Below, piece by piece: positions 23,361 through 32,290 of a DNA stretch of 64,000 nucleotides. Numbering within the stretch: the stretch's first letter is position 1; each line of letters begins with the position of its first letter. The DNA lies in contig NW_006921538.1 of NCBI RefSeq assembly GCF_000340215.1, positions 2,424,651 through 2,488,650 of the forward strand, written 5' to 3'. Position numbers and translations under genes: made by a program. The notes beneath the pieces are model-generated. The model was given only the letters and a program-made list of their open reading frames with translations. It did no database searches and had not been told where the DNA came from. This stretch comes from Pseudocercospora fijiensis CIRAD86 (Eukaryota; Ascomycota; Dothideomycetes; Mycosphaerellales; Mycosphaerellaceae).

Positions 23361-23376
23361 CGCCGGGCTTATAACC
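23361..23376 (-). promoter_or_regulatory. Copia primer-binding site (initiator Met tRNA half)
   Basis: Immediately inside the 5' LTR the minus strand reads GGTTATAAGCCCGGCG. With the one RIP-type change (TAA for TGA) reversed, its first part complements the anticodon arm of initiator Met tRNA. That is the internal half-tRNA primer known for Drosophila copia and related elements. The tRNA sequence is from memory. Confidence 0.6.
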
Positions 23377-23558
23377 TATTGTAAATCGTGCTAAGGATGC
23401 AACTAATTATCGGATTGACAACTATGTAACTATACGAAGAAGGATTAGGAGCCTGCTACAGAAACTGCAGTTAATATACCCATTGTGCGTCCTTCCTCTT
23501 AGCACAGGTTAGCTAATGGTATTAGCTAACCAGCATATCACCTAACTGAACTACAACA
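23377..23558 (-). repeat. Copia 5' LTR
   Basis: 182 bp, starting TATTGTAAATCG on the plus strand (two TpG-to-TpA changes relative to the other copy) and ending CTACAACA. In the sense of the element it carries the promoter. Confidence 0.95.
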
Positions 23559-23563
23559 CTTCT

Positions 23564-23673
23564 CCGCCGCGGTTGGAGGCAAATTGAGCCCAGATCAGGT
23601 GGTTCCAGGGGCATTGGCTGCCGGAAAGATTGACGCTGTGCTTCAAGGCGCATCGTTGTACTATGCTGTGTGA
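23564..23673 (+). pseudogene. C-terminal fragment of the HsbA-family gene
   Basis: About 36 codons directly after the 3-prime-side target duplication continue the reading frame broken at 16753 and end with TGA at 23671. The amphipathic, Ala/Gly/Leu-rich helix matches the usual end of HsbA proteins. No start codon or promoter of its own is visible. Confidence 0.85.
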
Positions 23674-23950
23674 AAGGAGGAGTGATGGTTGGTAGGGCAG
23701 TGCGGTTGAGGAGCGGAGAGATGAGTTCAGTTTACATCCCTGCTTCAAAATCTCAGAACGCACGCGTTCGACCGAGCACGAACCATGTTGATTCCACGTC
23801 TTTGATTATCGAGATTCACCGTGGTGACGAATAAGACTGCACGACTCCGGCTACCGAGACTGTAGGAGCACATATTAAACCTGCACGTTGTTTGCTGAAA
23901 ATGCATTGAAAACCTCTGATACTTTGAGGTGCTATGTGCATCTACGACCT

Positions 23951-24711
23951 CTACTCAATCACTGGCGACTCAGGGAAGAACGGGAGGCCGATAAGATATA
24001 GAGCTGGTACCATGAATGTCATGACAAAAGCCAGCTTGAATGACCAGACGCCATTGATCTTGGAGGCACCGTATCCGGTAAGCGAGGAGCAGAAGAAGCC
24101 GAGGACGATGATAACGTTAGTCAAAGGTGAGAGGGTGCTTTGCAAATTTGCCGGCGCATTCTCCGTCACGTAGAGGGGTGGTGTGGCAGTTGATAGTCCC
24201 ACAGCAGCTTCGATACGAAGAGAACCGGAAGATTGGGTGCGAACACCAAAGCGAAAGAGGACGCCAGAGACAGCGTGACGGCAGTGTACAGCGGTGCCTT
24301 ACGTCCAACCATGTCTGCGAACTAACCGGCGGCGTAGCCTCCGAAGACCTGTCCAATGGTCGACGCTGCGTTCCAAAGCGATTGCCAAACTGCAGGGATG
24401 ACCCATTGCTTGCCATCGGCACAGTAGTTTCCGTAGACTTCTCTGAACTCAGGAAATGCAATGGCTACGCCACTGAGGCCGGCATCGTAACCCCATCCGA
24501 ATACTGAGAGCATGCAGTATAGGCCCCACTAGCAGAGCCTCTTCTCGGCCTTGATGGCCGCCCATAGCTTGGCGAATTGTTCCTTGGGAGTGATGTCGCG
24601 GTGATTGTGAGGCATTGACTCCTCCTTGCTCGCTGTCGATGAGACAGCAGTTTCGATATGGATTGCATCGACTTTCTCGTCGATGGCTGCAACTGATGCC
24701 CTGCGATCCAT
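23951..24711 (-). pseudogene. Sugar transporter (MFS), decayed N-terminal half
   Basis: From the ATG at 24711 the translation is a typical fungal sugar/H+ symporter start: a cytosolic Lys/Glu-rich lead, a first helix with Gly-Trp-Gly-Tyr-Asp-Ala-Gly-Leu, then Phe-Ala-Asp-x-x-Gly-Arg-Lys after helix 2. Two TAG codons replace an expected Trp (near 24530) and an expected Gln (near 24330). Both are RIP-type changes. Near 24210 an indel shifts the frame, and the reading continues in another frame through helix 5 to the Phe-Phe-Pro-Glu-Ser-Pro motif, where homology ends at about 23955. Only about 280 of some 530 residues remain. It is closest in character to alpha-glucoside or general hexose permeases. 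Confidence 0.75.
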
Positions 24712-25039
24712 GGCGAAGGCGTAGAGGCAAATGATATCAATAGATGAGTGTCCTTGTAGGTACTGAAGCCTTGATGCTTGATGAGTCTGGGGTTTCACAG
24801 GCCATGACTGGGCCCATCTTTAAGTATGATCAACATTTACTTTGTTGAGATGTTCTGGGGGGAATGGAAGTTCGATGACCATGTGGTACAGTATGAACTT
24901 AGAGTTCAGAGAATGTGATTCCGAAATGGGTGAGTTTCTCCGTCGGCAAGATTGACCCGAGATGTCGGAATGGCATCCAGAGTCCACGGGAGCTGCTTCG
25001 GCGTTTCGCAGAAGAATCGATTCCTGGTTTGGCCTATAC

Positions 25040-25610
25040 GGGTATTAGGATCTAGCCTTAGTATATAGACTACTAAGACACTTGCCCTGTTTACTGCTCT
25101 AAGTCTAAGAAGCAAAAACAGTCTAAATAGATTCGATCTGCTTTTAGCAGATATTACTACACTAGAGGGCATATATTAGAGGGTATATAAAAGGCATATA
25201 ACCGGCTAAGTAAAGCTAGGGTCCCAGTGCCTCAGGTAGGGCTTAGCGCTTAGCGCCAGCCTAACTTCCTAACCTTTCTCCCCCTCTTTTACAGACTCTA
25301 TTAAATACTAGTATATACTTTTAACTATACTATCTACCTACTTATATAACCTATATTATGTACTAAGCTTTATGTCTCTAATAGTAGTAGGCTGTTAGCG
25401 TTTTTTTAGCTTTGTAGTATAGTATTTTAAAAAGAATCTATTTTATAATTCTTAAAGTATAGAAAAAACTATATATAAATATTTACTATTCTAATTTTTA
25501 AAGCTATAGAAAAGTATTTACTAAAATAGAACTATACTATGTATAAATCTAATAGTTACAGTCTATAGTAGAGAGTCTAGGTTTTCTAAGTTTTTTTGTT
25601 GTTCGCAGAA
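25040..25610. mobile_element. RIP-degraded TA-rich insert between transporter and GH32
   Basis: About 570 bp of TA-rich, CpA-poor sequence with no coding content, bounded by normal composition on both sides. It separates the two sugar genes and reaches to about 20 bp before the first ATG near the GH32 frame. The element type is not recognisable. Confidence 0.55.
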
Positions 25611-25786
25611 TCGTAAGGCGCGTTTTTAAAGAATGGCGAGAGGTGAGGCTTGGGAGTCGCAAGGTTTCCGAGACGGATATAGTACAGTAGCTTCCCATTC
25701 TTCCAGTTCTGGCTTGCCGACATTCGACGGCAAGACTCTCGGCTTGTTGTGCATGGAGCTCATCGCGGTGTCTCTGCGGTCTTCTG

Positions 25787-27766
25787 TTGGAACTTGGAAG
25801 AAATGTTCTTCACAATACCTTCCCCTATCATCCCGCACAATCAGTCAAGCTGGCGTCGTACTTGTCAAAGGTGAGCACCTCAAGCTCCGAGGTTGCAGAC
25901 CTCACACCTTTTTCATCCCCTTCTGAGCCAACAACCGCTCCGTCATCGCCTCCGAAATCCAAACCTCCACTTCGGCAATTGAAGCAGCTACCGGAACTCA
26001 CCAGAGAACAGCGCTTTGCGAGATGGCGACCTTCGTACCATTTGATGGCCAGGGAAGGCTGGATGAACGACCCGTGTGCGCCCGGATATGATCCAAACAC
26101 TGGTCTTTATCATGTATCCTTCCAGTGGAATCCCTACGGCCCTGATTGGGGAGATATATGTTGGGGGTCGGCAACGTCGCCCGATATGATCAACTGGACA
26201 TTGCAAGACGAACCGTGCCTCAGACCGGAGGCCAGCTATGACAACAAAGGCATTTTCACAGGCTGCATGATCAACGGAAAAGACGGCGCGCTTACTTACG
26301 CATATACATCGGTCAATCACCTACCCATACATTACACCTTACCACATGTAATAGGAAGTGAGTCGTTAAGTCTGGCAAAGTCTTTCGATGGCGGCAAAAT
26401 CTTTCGACGCATTGATGCCAATCCTATTCTGCCATCAGAACCTGCTGGTCTCGATGTGACTGGTTGGCGGGATCCTTTCGTTGCCAAATGGCCTCGCATG
26501 GCCAGACATCTCAGCCTTGACGAAGACAATACCCTATTCGGAATTGTATCTGGTGGCATTCGAGACACGACCCCAACTACATTCTTGTACGCGATAGATG
26601 CCAACGAGCTCTCCAAATGGAGGTACATTGGACCACTAGCAAACTTCGGTGACAATTTACGACCATCCAAATGGTCGGGCGACTTCGGCAAGAATTGGGA
26701 AGTCACCAACTTCACGACTCTCCGCGACTCAGAAGATCCAAGTATCGAACGCGACTTCGTCATAATGGGCATAGAAGGCTGCATACCCGAACGGAGACCC
26801 TCTGCTCCTGGCCCAGACACCCTTAGCCCATCGCGACCTTCAACAAAAGCTCAGCTCTGGTTCTCAGGCGATCTCCAGACACCGAAAAGTTCTCCCTCCG
26901 CAGGACCAGTTGAGATGACATTCAAATTTGGTGGGCATTACGACAATGGTTGCCTCTATGCGGCCAACTCATTCTTCGACCCCAAGACACAGAAGCAGAT
27001 CGCTTGGGGATGGATCAGAGAAGAAGATATCTGCGATGACTTACGACACGGACAAGGCTGGAGTGGCTGTCTCTCAATGCCAAGAGAGCTTTCCCTCCAA
27101 ACGCTGCACAACGTCGTCGGTACATCCTCCGGATCTGACCTGTCGTCAATAACATCTATCGAAAGGAAGCTCAACGCCGACGGCACATACACGATCCGCA
27201 CTCTGGCCTCCCAGCCTTATGCTCCTCTCGTCTCCGCCCTTCGACGAAACCCGGGCGTGAAGTATACCTACCTCCCACGCTCTGACCTCGGCTCATTCAC
27301 CTCCGTCCACCTTCCTGGCGGCCTGACCTCCAAAGCATGGGAACTCGACGCCACATTCTCCTCCTCTCGCTCCACCCAACACATCGGCATCTCCATCTCC
27401 CATGCCGAAGACAACTCCCGCACCACAACCCTCTTCTACGACCAACCTTCCGAGTCATTCGTCATCAATCGTCCCGCTTTCCCAGTCCTCAATTCAAGCG
27501 AACTCGTCAACTCTGAACCCGAGAGAGCTCCTTTCACACTTTTCGAAACGAAGGAAGCAGGAAGGGAGGAGTTGAGGGTTAGAATATGGAGGGATAACAG
27601 TGTAATGGAAGTCTTTGTGAATGGTCGGTGTGCGATTACTACGAGGATTTATGCCGCGGAGGAGACGTTTGGGGTTAAGTTCTTTGCGGATGAGATGGTT
27701 GATGGGATTTTGGATGTTCCGAGTCAGTTGCTTAAGGCGGAGGTTTGGGATGGGATTGGAATTTAA
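25787..27766 (+). CDS. Glycoside hydrolase family 32 (invertase/fructosyltransferase type)
   Basis: A continuous frame to the TAA at 27764 codes for a complete GH32 protein. Counting from 25787, the five-bladed propeller carries the nucleophile in Trp-Met-Asn-Asp-Pro-Cys (Asp95), the Phe-Gln-Trp-Asn-Pro block, the Trp-Arg-Asp-Pro-Phe stabiliser (Asp229) and Glu305 in Asn-Trp-Glu-Val-Thr-Asn as acid/base. The C-terminal beta-sandwich starts at about residue 500. The Asp-Pro-Cys and Glu-Val-Thr variants fit the clade of fungal sucrose fructosyltransferases. The 5' end is unresolved: the frame has no ATG before 26045 and is open only back to 25691. An ATG at 25633 or 25753 in another frame would need a splice (donor at 25871). 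No signal peptide is visible. The start may have been lost to the adjacent repeat. Confidence 0.82.
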   Translation: MELGRNVLHNTFPYHPAQSVKLASYLSKVSTSSSEVADLTPFSSPSEPTTAPSSPPKSKPPLRQLKQLPELTREQRFARWRPSYHLMAREGWMNDPCAPGYDPNTGLYHVSFQWNPYGPDWGDICWGSATSPDMINWTLQDEPCLRPEASYDNKGIFTGCMINGKDGALTYAYTSVNHLPIHYTLPHVIGSESLSLAKSFDGGKIFRRIDANPILPSEPAGLDVTGWRDPFVAKWPRMARHLSLDEDNTLFGIVSGGIRDTTPTTFLYAIDANELSKWRYIGPLANFGDNLRPSKWSGDFGKNWEVTNFTTLRDSEDPSIERDFVIMGIEGCIPERRPSAPGPDTLSPSRPSTKAQLWFSGDLQTPKSSPSAGPVEMTFKFGGHYDNGCLYAANSFFDPKTQKQIAWGWIREEDICDDLRHGQGWSGCLSMPRELSLQTLHNVVGTSSGSDLSSITSIERKLNADGTYTIRTLASQPYAPLVSALRRNPGVKYTYLPRSDLGSFTSVHLPGGLTSKAWELDATFSSSRSTQHIGISISHAEDNSRTTTLFYDQPSESFVINRPAFPVLNSSELVNSEPERAPFTLFETKEAGREELRVRIWRDNSVMEVFVNGRCAITTRIYAAEETFGVKFFADEMVDGILDVPSQLLKAEVWDGIGI

Positions 27767-28651
27767 CCGGAGGTGGTGATGGATGCAGTGAAGATGAGAG
27801 GATGGCAGAAGTATAGAATGTCAGATTGGTATGCTTTGATAGGTTGATTCGTTATGATGAATGAATGGAATGATGTTACGCCGGTCGGAAACAGCGGCTG
27901 AGGTCGTTACCATGAAAGCTGCGCCCAGTGTGTTGACCACTACGCTGTGCAGTACAGCCGGACGATGTCGTTGGGAGAGGTTCTATTCTAGGGTTCGCTG
28001 TCAGGCTGTTGCTTGGCCTAGCTTTTCTGTAATGCTCATGTTTTCCGATATTGCGTTTTCGATCATGGCCATTGGCTATCAACCTGGTCGTTCGTGTGAT
28101 CACAGACGAGACCACTTCACTGTACGCGCGGCGGAGGATCTGGGAATGAGCCAGGGCTTGAGGAAAAGCCTGGTGAAGAGGACAACTTTGCATTCTGTAC
28201 CACGTTCCATGGCACGTGCGGTCAATGCAGACGCGTAAGCGATTGAGGCGGAGCTGTGATTCATCGACGTTGATGGTGTTAAAATGTGAAAGGTGTCTTG
28301 ATGGCAGATATGGATGGACAAAAGGGGTTGAGCAACTTGATGAGATGTTGTTCAATGTCTGTTCAAATGTTGGCTTCCAATAGAATACCCCGCGATCTCT
28401 GAAGACCCTGACATGAGGCTCAACCTAGCTCGAACCTTGACACAATCCTTGACCGCGATTTCTCCGATCTCTGAGACTGAGAGCTATGTATGTGTTTACT
28501 TTCAATGCGAACACCTTTGCCTTTCTGAAGTCGCACAGCTGTTTCAGACACTTATAAACGCCGTCAAGCTACGCATCGAACACAGCTCGAGAGACTGAGC
28601 AAACACAATCTCCCAAGAGCTCGAGTCACCCCTCCATAAACAACCACCAAG
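27767..28651. other. Intergenic region before phosphomannomutase
   Basis: Contains the GH32 3' end and the phosphomannomutase promoter. Overlapping short frames on both strands (27861-28355) have no family resemblance, so I see no gene. Confidence 0.6.
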
Positions 28652-29518
28652 ATGCCAGCCGCGGCAGCAGCAGTTGTGCCAGACTTGGCAGCTAGACCAG
28701 TCCAGAACACCATTTGCCTCTTCGATGTCGACGGTACCCTCACTCCAGCCAGACGCTCTGTCTCTCCAGAGATGCTCCAACTGCTCTCTGCCCTCCGCCA
28801 GAAGGTTGCCATTGGCTTCGTGGGAGGCTCTGATCTGGTCAAGCAGCAAGAGCAGCTGGGCACTACTTCGATACCAGTCACAACTCTTTTCGACTTCTCC
28901 TTTGCCGAGAATGGCCTGATCGCCTACCGCATGGGTGTACCTCTCGCAAGCCATAGCTTCATTGGGTGGATTGGCGAGGAGAACTACAAGAAGCTGGTCA
29001 AGTTCCTGCTCCACTACATCGCCGACCTGGACATCCCAGTCAAGAGAGGAACTTTTGTTGAGTTCAGAAATGGCATGATCAATGTCAGCCCAGTTGGCAG
29101 GAACGCCAGCGTGCAGGAGCGAAACGACTATGAGAAGTACGATTTGGAGCATGGTATCAGGAAGAAGTTCATTGAGGACATCAAGGCCGCATTCCCAGAC
29201 CTCGGACTCACGTGAGTGCTTTCATATTGCTGGCTAGGCATGAAGTGTACTGACGTATCTGGCAGCTTCTCCATTGGCGGTCAGATCTCTTTCGATGTAT
29301 TCCCAGTTGGCTGGGACAAGACTTACTGCCTTCAGCATGTGCAGAATGAGAAGAACCTCCCAGGCGGCGTTGACTACACCAAGATTCACTTCTTCGGTGA
29401 CAAGACCTACAAGGGCGGCAATGACTACGAGATCTACGAGGACCCAAGAACGATCGGCCACTCGGTCAAGAACCCAGAGGAGACCATGGCTGAGCTCAAG
29501 AAGCTCTTTGATTTGTGA
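28652..29518 (+). CDS. SEC53: Phosphomannomutase (Sec53/PMM)
   Basis: Two exons, 28652-29211 and 29266-29518, encode 270 residues, close to the family length of about 250-255 plus a short N-terminal extension. The 54 nt intron has a GTGAGT donor and a CTGAC branch site. The HAD-type catalytic motif Asp-Val-Asp-Gly-Thr stands at residues 25-29 (Asp25 phosphorylated, Asp27 acid/base). The cap and the Gly-Gly-x-Asp-Tyr-Glu-Ile C-terminal block are complete. The enzyme interconverts mannose-6-phosphate and mannose-1-phosphate in the cytosol, supplying GDP-mannose for N-glycosylation, mannosylation and GPI anchors. The start lies in a good context (CACCAAGATG). It looks intact and functional. Confidence 0.95.
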
Positions 29519-30323
29519 CGCGACTAGATGGATGTTGCGACCACTGGGCATAGACTAGACATAATCAAAAGTTGCCTTTCATGAACGCGGAATCGTGCGC
29601 GACGTCCACAGCCCTCTCACTGACTGCACTCAAAAGGCTTTCATCAAAGTTTGCATATGGTTAAACCATAAATTAAGCATGTTCGCACCGAAAGAGCAGG
29701 ACAGTTGCACCCTAGGACAGAGCAAACTGGCACCGGCAAGGACGATAACGAACACTTTTGGAGCTGGTTGTGCCGCTACTTTGGTTTCTAATGCCGATAT
29801 ACTAATACCTTCTGCCTTAACTATAAAATACTTAGTATAGCATCTCTATAGTATAGTATAATCCTATAGTTTACTAAAGAATTAAATTCGTCTGTTTTTA
29901 CAAATTTTAAATCGTATTCTTATACTGGTATCTAACAGTAATGGAAAATTATTTGCAGTTCAAGTAAGTGCAGAGATGGATATTTTAGCCAAGCTTTTCA
30001 TTTCTCTTCTGTTCATATGGCACGCTGTGTCTCTGGTAACTGCCAAACAGTAGTTTCTTTTAAGAAAAAAAGAAAGTTACAGAAACGAGGATATTCCTAC
30101 AGTTACTAGTCTATACACAACGATTCAAAACAGCAATACAGTCTGCAAAGAGATATGTTCAAATCTCAAAACACGGTGTACGGCTCTTTGAGAGGTCTTG
30201 GAATTCTACCGTAGACCGCGAAAGGCAGCAACAAGTTGAGTCAAGAATTTTCGCCCCTTCCATGCCGTGAGGCATTGCTGATCTATTGATTCCGAGCGCC
30301 AATAAGCAGACCTTTCCCGCGGC
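29519..30323. other. Intergenic region with a short RIP-like TA-rich patch
   Basis: A TA-rich, CpA-poor patch at about 29800-29940 resembles a small RIP remnant. The remainder is ordinary sequence with no coding content that I can support. Confidence 0.5.
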
Positions 30324-31388
30324 TCACTGTTCCGAGTCTGATGATGATCCCCATTGCACTTCACGCTGCGCCCAAGTATACTTCCAATGGGTGTCGCTGG
30401 CCACCAGGTCGTGGAAAGACTTATGCGTGGCCTCAACCACGCAACCGGGTGAGGTCTCACTGCCCTTGCAGCAACGGTATGTCCACTCAGGCTCGTCGGC
30501 ATCTCCGGAGCTGTCATCAGTCTTGTCGGCATCTCCGGAGCTGTCATCAGTCTCGTCGGCATCTCCGGAGCTGTCATCAGTCTCGTCGGCATCTCCGGAG
30601 CTGTCATCAGTCTGGTATGCTTCGTCATCTGAGTGATTTGGGTCGGCATTGAGGTTATCTTTGAGCCCTGTATCGACGATCAGCAGGCCCGGCCGAGAAC
30701 TCTCATAAACCTTTGAGGGATTTCGAGACTTACCAGGATGAAAGAGACAAGGCTTCTCAAAGTCCTCCTCAGACGTAAACACAACGCCACAGAGAGCACA
30801 CTGCATCCTGTCCTCTGGCGTACGCTCTATGGGCTGGGCAGGTATCTCTGCAAGCTCCAAAGAATTGTGATGGAGGACGAGCTGCAGCTCCGCTCCCATC
30901 TCTGGCTCCCGTTCACTGGACGGGGACATCTGCCGGTTTTCAGGGAGGTAACTCTCGCCCCAATGGACCCAGTCGAGACTTTGAGACGCCGATGGGCTCG
31001 TATGGCTTGACGTCGCAGATTTTCGACGCCATTCGGTACCCAAACGAACGCAAGCGACCCTAAGATCAGTCACCTCCAGTCCCTCCTTCCTTCGGACGGC
31101 TTGCAATGCTGGCAAGCCAAACACCCAGTGAAGAAAGGAATCATCTGCCTCCGGCTGCCCGCTCCTTCTTTCCCGGCAAAGCTGGAGGGAGACGGCCCGA
31201 TCTTCCTTTCGAAGCACCTCACGAATCGCATTGATTTTAGTGTGGCCTTCGAGTTCCTGTTCTTCCAGCGATGCTAAAAGGCGAACTTTGTTCATCTGCT
31301 CGTCGGTCGACGGAGGAGTCAAGGCCGAAACCCCGGTTGAGCTGCTGGAGACTGGCGAGGAAGGTCCAGGAGAGGTAGGCGAAGGCAT
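30324..31388 (-). CDS. Hypothetical protein with Cys-x2-Cys...His-Pro-Gly motif and decapeptide repeats
   Basis: A frame of 354 codons starts at the ATG at 31388. The N-terminus is Ser/Pro/Thr-rich. A helical Glu/Arg-rich segment follows (about 30-100), and then a putative zinc site with Cys-Ala-Leu-Cys, Cys-Leu-Phe-His-Pro-Gly and, near the end, Trp-x-Tyr-Arg-Cys-Cys plus Gly-Cys...His. This pattern occurs in small fungal proteins of unknown function. Between the two Cys parts lie four to five copies of an acidic Asp/Ser/Thr decapeptide. A GTAAGT donor follows the His-Pro-Gly codons (30733) and a plausible acceptor stands at 30629; that 105 nt intron is in frame, so the product may be 319 residues. 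Confidence 0.55.
   Translation of the reverse strand: MPSPTSPGPSSPVSSSSTGVSALTPPSTDEQMNKVRLLASLEEQELEGHTKINAIREVLRKEDRAVSLQLCRERRSGQPEADDSFLHWVFGLPALQAVRRKEGLEVTDLRVACVRLGTEWRRKSATSSHTSPSASQSLDWVHWGESYLPENRQMSPSSEREPEMGAELQLVLHHNSLELAEIPAQPIERTPEDRMQCALCGVVFTSEEDFEKPCLFHPGKSRNPSKVYESSRPGLLIVDTGLKDNLNADPNHSDDEAYQTDDSSGDADETDDSSGDADETDDSSGDADKTDDSSGDADEPEWTYRCCKGSETSPGCVVEATHKSFHDLVASDTHWKYTWAQREVQWGSSSDSEQ
30493..30612 (-). repeat. Four 30 bp tandem repeats inside a coding region
   Basis: Four near-identical 30 bp units encode an acidic decapeptide (Asp-Glu-Thr-Asp-Asp-Ser-Ser-Gly-Asp-Ala). The unit length keeps the frame, so copy number can vary without breaking the gene. Confidence 0.9.
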
Positions 31389-31419
31389 CGTGTCTGGGCC
31401 TTAGTGAAGTACACGCGTA

Positions 31420-31560
31420 GTGCAATCAGATCCACCTGCTTTTCTGGCTGTGGGTTGATTTGTGCGGCGAGAAGTGAAGAGGAGGTGCTGGTGCAATCAG
31501 ATCCACCTGCTTTTCTGGCTGTGGTTGATTTGTGCGGCGAGAAGTGAAGAGGAGGTGCTG
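31420..31560. repeat. 71 bp tandem duplication
   Basis: Units at 31420-31490 (71 bp) and 31491-31560 (70 bp) are identical except for one G in a GGG run. They lie 32 bp upstream of the ATG of the minus-strand gene at 31388, so they duplicate part of its promoter or 5' leader. Confidence 0.95.
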
Positions 31561-32267
31561 GTGCTTCCCAACTCCTTCTTCCCTCCACGCTTTAAATGCA
31601 ACGATCGAAACAACGCTTATGTGCGATGGGCGTACAGCACACTCTTGTCCAACTTTGCGAAAAGTCGCACACCATCCCACCGACTTTTGGTACTCAACAA
31701 CACATCATCAGCACATTGCTCGAGCTAGATGCAGAACCCAGGATCCGGGACTTGCGGAGACTCCCTATGTGTCTTGCTTCTCCTTCATTCGACGTCGGAG
31801 AAAGGCTTGTGCGACGAGCCTGGAAGCTGAGTGCATGGCAAGGATTGCAATTGACAATTGAGCTTGCGGAGCCATTGATCATATAGAGTACGCACGTCAA
31901 GCTAAAACGATGGAATGCATCCTCGGCCAATCCCGCTGCGACCATATGCTATACTGCTTCATTCACAGTAGGATGGCTCGCCCCGTCGGCGATCTAACCT
32001 GCTCTGGAAGGGACCCATGGCGGACCGTCTATGCACGCCACGCCTCCTTGACAGACGCACAGTAGCCAAGTGTGTCACGAGATGCCACCGCCTTTCACCC
32101 CTGGCTTTCTGTGGAAGACTGCCCGACATCTGCCAAGCTGTTGGTCGAAGAAGAAGAAATACTTCTACACACGCCATATAGAACAAGGCTTTTCGAAGGA
32201 CTGACGTCGAAAAAGGCTGCATACATTGACGTATGTCAGCAGAATCGGGATGGTGCAGGTCTTAGGC

Positions 32268-32290
32268 GCCCGGCCGGCCGGCCGGCCGGC
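32268..32290. repeat. GGCC tetranucleotide tract
   Basis: About five GGCC units in a row, in the gene-free stretch 31561-32950. That stretch otherwise shows only overlapping short frames and no gene that I can support. Confidence 0.85.

Larger units (their letters stand above)
16754..23558 (-). mobile_element. Complete Ty1/copia LTR retrotransposon, RIP-inactivated
   Basis: 6805 bp with two 182 bp LTRs (TGTTGT...ACAACA), flanked by CTTCT at 16749-16753 and 23559-23563. In element orientation (minus strand) the order is LTR, primer-binding site, gag-pol in one frame, an antisense frame, polypurine tract, LTR. The ten differences between the LTRs are all transitions at CpA/TpG, so the copies were identical at insertion and diverged by RIP. 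Structure and frame are otherwise intact. It is inserted in the coding region of an HsbA-family gene. Confidence 0.95.
16336..23673 (+). pseudogene. HsbA-family secreted protein, split by a copia insertion
   Basis: The ATG at 16336 starts a signal peptide (hydrophobic core about residues 4-15, cleavage after Ala-Ser or at the following Lys-Arg). An HsbA/galactomannoprotein-type helical domain follows, with Asp-Val-x-x-Asp-Ile near the start. At 16753 the frame runs into the copia LTR and ends after two foreign residues at 16761. The same frame resumes exactly at 23564 beyond the element and ends at 23673. Removing the element and one copy of the 5 bp duplication gives 176 codons, the usual size for this family. 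HsbA proteins bind hydrophobic surfaces and cell walls. As it stands, the gene can only give a C-terminally truncated product of 141 residues. Confidence 0.88.

Noticed and set aside
24906..25172. 88-codon minus-strand frame
   Set aside because: Straddles the border of the RIP insert and has no protein-like texture.
27861..28355. Overlapping frames of 125 (plus) and 159 (minus) codons
   Set aside because: Each is the shadow of the other, with no conserved motif and no splice-supported extension.
30493..30612. CRISPR-like array of short repeats
   Set aside because: Units are directly adjacent with no spacers, lie in a coding frame, and the genome is eukaryotic.
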